Below, one piece after another: positions 6,637 to 9,090 of a stretch of DNA of 9,090 nt. The stretch comes from Anaerolineae bacterium (lineage in GTDB: Bacteria > Chloroflexota > Anaerolineae > JACIWR01): positions 1-9,090 of the forward strand of contig JAGGZG010000390.1 of assembly GCA_021162125.1 (NCBI GenBank), given 5' to 3'. Numbering within the stretch: the stretch's first letter is position 1; every line of letters starts with the position of its first letter. The translations under genes and the position numbers were made by a program. The notes under the pieces were generated by a model that was given only the letters and a program-made list of their open reading frames with translations, did no database searches and was not told the origin of the DNA.

Positions 6637-7272
6637 ATGCCCATGCGTGCACGAGCCTCGGAGCCAGTTACAATCACGGCAACCAGCTACGACGCGATGG
6701 CGCAGGCGTTTGCCGCCCGTTGGTTCGATTTTCACCTGCACGAACAGGTGGCCCGTTTTGCAGAGCGCCTGTGGCCTGGGGCGCGCGTACTGGACCTGGG
6801 CTGCGGGCCGGGACGCGATGTGGCTTACTTGCAAGAATTGGGCTTCCGCGCGATGGGCGTGGACCTGTCGGCGGGGATGCTGGCCGAGGGACGGCGGCGC
6901 GGGGTCGGGCCCCTGGTGCGCGCTGACATGCGCCTTCTGCCCTTTGCCGATGGCAGCTGCGACGGGCTGTGGTGCTGCGCCTCGCTGTTGCACATACCCA
7001 GGACTCAGGTGCCAACGGTGCTAGGCGAATGCCGGCGTGTGCTGGGTCACGGTTACCTGTACCTGGGGGTCAAGCGAGGGGAGGGAGAGGCATGGGTGAC
7101 GGGCGCGGATGGAGAACGCCGCTTTTTCGTCTACTACCACCCGACCGAGATCGAGTTACTGGTGGAGCGGGCAGGTTTCCAGGTGATAGACTGCCAGGTC
7201 TCCGCGCCTGGCCCGGGGCAGGCTCACCCGTGGATTAACCTCCTCGCCCGGACGCGGATGGTCACTAAATGA
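6637..7272 (+). CDS. Class I SAM-dependent methyltransferase (Methyltransf_11/25-like)
   Basis: A soluble protein of 211 residues. Motif I VLDLGCGPGRD (51-61) binds the S-adenosylmethionine methionine part. GVDLS (74-78) ends strand 2 with the ribose-binding acidic residue. RADMRLLPFAD (95-105) is the motif that contacts the adenine, and CCASLLHI (113-120) is the motif IV region. The substrate cannot be deduced. ATG 6637 lies one base after the TGA of the upstream transferase, which suggests translational coupling and one transcript. An in-frame ATG at 6589 would give 16 extra residues overlapping the transferase, without a clear ribosome site, and the added sequence does not look like the family. 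The C-terminal half (about 138-211) is less conserved and might bind the acceptor. A role in modifying a surface glycan or its lipid carrier is inferred from position only. Confidence 0.88.
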   Translation: MPMRARASEPVTITATSYDAMAQAFAARWFDFHLHEQVARFAERLWPGARVLDLGCGPGRDVAYLQELGFRAMGVDLSAGMLAEGRRRGVGPLVRADMRLLPFADGSCDGLWCCASLLHIPRTQVPTVLGECRRVLGHGYLYLGVKRGEGEAWVTGADGERRFFVYYHPTEIELLVERAGFQVIDCQVSAPGPGQAHPWINLLARTRMVTK

Positions 7273-7273
7273 C

Positions 7274-7456
7274 GTGAATCAGATCGTGGTCGTCTCGTTC
7301 CTCTGCCGTGCAGTAGGCGGCGAACTTGCTCTCAGTGACGAGACCACGGCCATCGGCTACTTCGATCCTGAACACTTGCCGCAGCCAATGATGCCCACGC
7401 ATCCGCTTCGCGTTCGGGACGCTTTGGCCGGGCGGGAGGCAGCTATCCTTCGATAG
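7274..7456 (+). pseudogene. 5'-truncated Nudix hydrolase remnant
   Basis: The frame encodes about 60 residues that fit the C-terminal third of a Nudix hydrolase: a strand VVVSFLCRAVGGEL, then SDETTAIGYFDPEHLP and a closing helix with RVRDALAGR. The Nudix box (GX5EX7REUXEEXGU), which supplies the metal-binding catalytic Glu residues, is missing, so the product cannot be an active hydrolase. GTG 7274 is the first possible start and lies one base after the methyltransferase stop, but the same frame is open upstream into the methyltransferase tail. This is consistent with a deletion that fused the two genes' ends. No Shine-Dalgarno sequence is seen. Translation by coupling cannot be excluded. Confidence 0.65.
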
Positions 7457-7464
7457 TTGGTGTC

Positions 7465-7539
7465 CCGATGCTCAAGCATCGGACTGAAAGGACAAAACCC
7501 GCTGAAGCGGGCTCAGGGCGCTTTAGCGCCCTTCGTCCT
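7465..7539. repeat. Hairpin array, intergenic counterpart of the 3170-3343 array
   Basis: Three hairpins with GCT/AGC centres: CCGATGCT (7465-7472) with 7475-7482, CCCGCT (7498-7503) with 7506-7511, and GGGCGCT (7516-7522) with 7525-7531. An outer pair AGGAC (7489-7493) and GTCCT (7535-7539) closes the last two into a three-way junction. The array fills the gap between the Nudix relic and the MITE. Confidence 0.75.
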
Positions 7540-7540
7540 C

Positions 7541-7769
7541 TTAGAGCGTGTCCGAAAATTCGCCACAAAGGCACCAGGAGTCTCCCCTTTGTGCGTTGAT
7601 GCTCCTCGTCCGCCCCGCCGGGCGCTAAACCGCCCGGCTGCGAGGTGAGAAGCCCCCTCCGGGGGCTCCAGAAGCCCGGAGGGCCTTACATCTCGTAGCC
7701 CGAACGTTCACGTTCGGGCGAGACTTGGTGGTTGATACCTTCACCTCGGTTTTTTCAGACTCGCTCTAA
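7541..7769. mobile_element. 229-bp MITE with IS5-like terminal inverted repeats, carrying a nested element
   Basis: The ends are 18-bp inverted repeats that match at 16 positions: TTAGAGCGTGTCCGAAAA (7541-7558) and the complement of 7752-7769. The 'GAGCG.GTC.GAAAA' end resembles termini of IS5-family elements that duplicate TA, and TA is present at both boundaries. There is no transposase inside, so mobility would need one in trans. The centre is occupied by the palindromic element at 7579-7725. The copy of that element at 1219 lacks these outer ends, which argues for nesting. The family name is inferred from end sequence only. Confidence 0.65.
7579..7725. mobile_element. 147-bp composite palindromic element (copy B), nested in the MITE
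   Basis: This is the second copy of the 1219-1374 element, again bounded by AGTCTC and GAGACT. The hairpins AGCCCCC/GGGGGCT (7651-7667) and the 9-bp stem around TTCA (7698-7719) are intact. The intervening AAGCCC/GGGCCT (7672-7686) has lost one pair relative to copy A. The middle of this copy (about 7629-7650) replaces the TTCG/CGAA hairpin of copy A with unrelated sequence. Confidence 0.75.
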
Positions 7770-7774
7770 GGAGG
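7768..7774 (+). promoter_or_regulatory. Shine-Dalgarno sequence of the CHASE2 gene, abutting the MITE end
   Basis: AAGGAGG sits 5 nt before ATG 7780. Its first two bases are the last two bases of the MITE's right inverted repeat. It supports the start at 7780 over ATG 7776, which opens another frame with a 67-residue product of no recognisable kind. Confidence 0.75.
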
Positions 7775-7779
7775 GATGT

Positions 7780-9090
7780 ATGCCGAAGATCACGTCACCG
7801 GCCCGCTGGGGTGCTCGTCTGGGACGAATCGCTCTTCTGGCCGGAACCGTACTTCTTCTCGCCGCCCTCGCTACCCTCTCCGGCCTCACCGAGGTTCTGG
7901 AGCTGATCACCTACGACCTCCGTTTCCAGCTACGCGGCCCGCGCTCTGTGGATGCGCCCATCATCATCGTAGCCATTGACGACGAATCCTTCGAGCAATT
8001 GCAGCAGAACGTGCGGAGCTGGCCCCGATCCGAGTACGCCCGCCTGATCGCGGCTATCGCTGCCGGTCATCCGGCGGTGATCGGAGTGGACATCGTCTTC
8101 GACACTCCGGGTCGTGACCCCGGTGGCGACGAGGCGCTGGCCGAGGTGCTGCGCCAGGCGGGGAACGTGGTGCTGGCCAGCCATCTATCGGTGCAACAGG
8201 GCCACAGCTACACCGACGTGACCTACTCGCCCCCTGTGGCATCGCTGGCTCAAGCTGCGGCATCCACCGGACTGGCGAACGTCCAGATCGACCGCGACGC
8301 TACCGCCCGGCGCGTGCTCCTCCAACAGTATTTCCTCAACGAGTGGCGGCCGGCCCTCAGTTTCGAGATAGCCCGCCTGTATCAGGGTCTGTCTGCCGGA
8401 TCGTTTCAGTACCGACGTGGGCAGGTGACGCTAGGCTCGCAGGTCTACCCCGTCGGCGCGGACGCAAGTCTGCTGATCAACTTCCGTGGCCCACCAGCCG
8501 AGACTTTTCGCCAGGTCTCCATGTACCAGGTGCTCAACGGCGAGGTGCCAGCCAGCACCTTCACCGATCAAATTGTGCTCATCGGGTATACTACTCTGAT
8601 GGAGCACGATGTGTACCCTACCCCTTTCCATAAAACTCAGTCCGGCAAGACTACATCTACCCCCGGCGTGGAGATCCAGGCCAACGCCATCGCCACCCTG
8701 CTGGCCGGTGATCCCATCCGTCGCCCGTCCTCTGTGATTTCCTGGTTGATCGTCGGCCTGGGGGCGCTGATCACAGCCCTGGCCTTCTGGCGCTTGAAGC
8801 CGCTGCCCGCGCTGGTGATCATCGCTGCTTTGATCGTTGCCTACCTGGCGCTGGCCTTTCTGGTCTTTGCCAATCACAGACTGCGGTGGTGGCTGCCGGT
8901 CGTCCCTCCTGTGGGAATGGTTGCCCTGGTCACTGCCGCTGAACTGGTGGAACGGGTGGCGATTGAGGAGCGGGAGAAGCGCCGCCTCCGCGATAGATTT
9001 CAGCACTTCATGGCTCCCGACCGCCTGCGCGCTGTTCTAGATCACTGGGAGGACCTGCTGGCGGAGGATCGGCCAGAGATCGAGGCTACC
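7780..9090 (+). CDS. CHASE2-domain sensor, probable adenylate/guanylate cyclase (3' end outside window)
   Basis: The frame is open from ATG 7780 to the window edge (437 residues seen). Helix 1 (about 17-37) is followed by a full extracytoplasmic CHASE2 domain: YDLRFQLRGP (45-54), the strand IIIVAIDDES (61-70), WPRSEYARLI (81-90), VIGVDIVF (100-107), the LANVQIDRDATARRVLL block (165-181), INFRGP (233-238), IVLIGYT (265-271) and GVEIQANAIATLLAG (296-310). Three membrane helices follow (about 319-337, 343-363, 370-390), the usual CHASE2 arrangement. A charged linker (EREKRRLRDRF) then leads to FMAPDRLRAVL (410-420), which resembles the segment just before class III nucleotide cyclase catalytic domains ('y.sp.vv..ll'). 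A cyclase output is therefore likely; a kinase or GGDEF output is less so. The ligand is unknown. The 5' leader is the MITE at 7541-7769. Confidence 0.9.
   Translation, partial: MPKITSPARWGARLGRIALLAGTVLLLAALATLSGLTEVLELITYDLRFQLRGPRSVDAPIIIVAIDDESFEQLQQNVRSWPRSEYARLIAAIAAGHPAVIGVDIVFDTPGRDPGGDEALAEVLRQAGNVVLASHLSVQQGHSYTDVTYSPPVASLAQAAASTGLANVQIDRDATARRVLLQQYFLNEWRPALSFEIARLYQGLSAGSFQYRRGQVTLGSQVYPVGADASLLINFRGPPAETFRQVSMYQVLNGEVPASTFTDQIVLIGYTTLMEHDVYPTPFHKTQSGKTTSTPGVEIQANAIATLLAGDPIRRPSSVISWLIVGLGALITALAFWRLKPLPALVIIAALIVAYLALAFLVFANHRLRWWLPVVPPVGMVALVTAAELVERVAIEEREKRRLRDRFQHFMAPDRLRAVLDHWEDLLAEDRPEIEAT

Noticed and set aside
7457..7648. A 63-residue frame across the hairpin array and MITE
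   Set aside because: It is made entirely of repeat sequence and has no family likeness.
7698..7756. An intrinsic terminator formed by the TTCA hairpin and the T-run at 7750-7755
   Set aside because: The T-run lies about 30 nt after the stem, too far for Rho-independent termination.
7776..7979. A 67-residue frame starting at ATG 7776
   Set aside because: It is out of frame with the clear CHASE2 domain and sits only 1 nt after the Shine-Dalgarno sequence that serves ATG 7780.

Overview
The window reads as a GC-rich bacterial chromosome segment. The gene set resembles Chloroflexota (Anaerolineae-like): a large GT-C membrane glycosyltransferase pair, a GH16-fold lectin-like protein, a CHASE2 signalling protein, and many palindromic intergenic repeats. 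That placement is an inference from gene style; no rRNA or marker gene is present to prove it. All convincing genes lie on the + strand.

Layout. 1-277: a palindromic repeat element and the upstream region of the first gene. 278-1099: a GH16/concanavalin-like fold protein without a visible catalytic motif. 1100-1628: a repeat-rich stretch with small hairpins, a 156-bp composite palindromic element (1219-1374), a decayed C-terminal fragment resembling an IS200-like/REP-associated transposase (1376-1522), and another hairpin. 1629-1852: a near-consensus sigma70 promoter and a structured leader of about 190 nt before galE (1853-2842, UDP-glucose 4-epimerase). 2871-2956: a palindromic repeat. 3034-4944 and 5121-6635: two GT-C membrane glycosyltransferases (PMT/ArnT-like), separated by a 72-bp palindrome with 10-bp periodicity. 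6637-7272: a class I SAM-dependent methyltransferase directly coupled to the second glycosyltransferase. 7274-7456: a 5'-truncated Nudix hydrolase remnant. 7465-7770: a hairpin array followed by a 229-bp MITE-like element with IS-type terminal inverted repeats, which contains a second copy of the 1219-1374 element. 7780 to the window end: a CHASE2 receptor, probably an adenylate/guanylate cyclase whose catalytic domain lies beyond the edge.

How it fits together. GalE supplies UDP-galactose-type sugars. The two GT-C enzymes would transfer lipid-linked sugars on the outer face of the membrane, and the methyltransferase may modify a glycan or lipid. This suggests a cell-surface glycan locus, although no co-transcription across the whole set is demonstrated. 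The CHASE2 protein is a separate signalling unit.

The most unusual signal is the density and modularity of palindromic DNA. At least three hairpin families with compensatory stem changes recur across the window. One array sits in frame inside the N-terminus of a glycosyltransferase, one composite element abuts a transposase relic of the type known to mobilise REP palindromes, and another ends exactly at the Shine-Dalgarno sequence of the CHASE2 gene.
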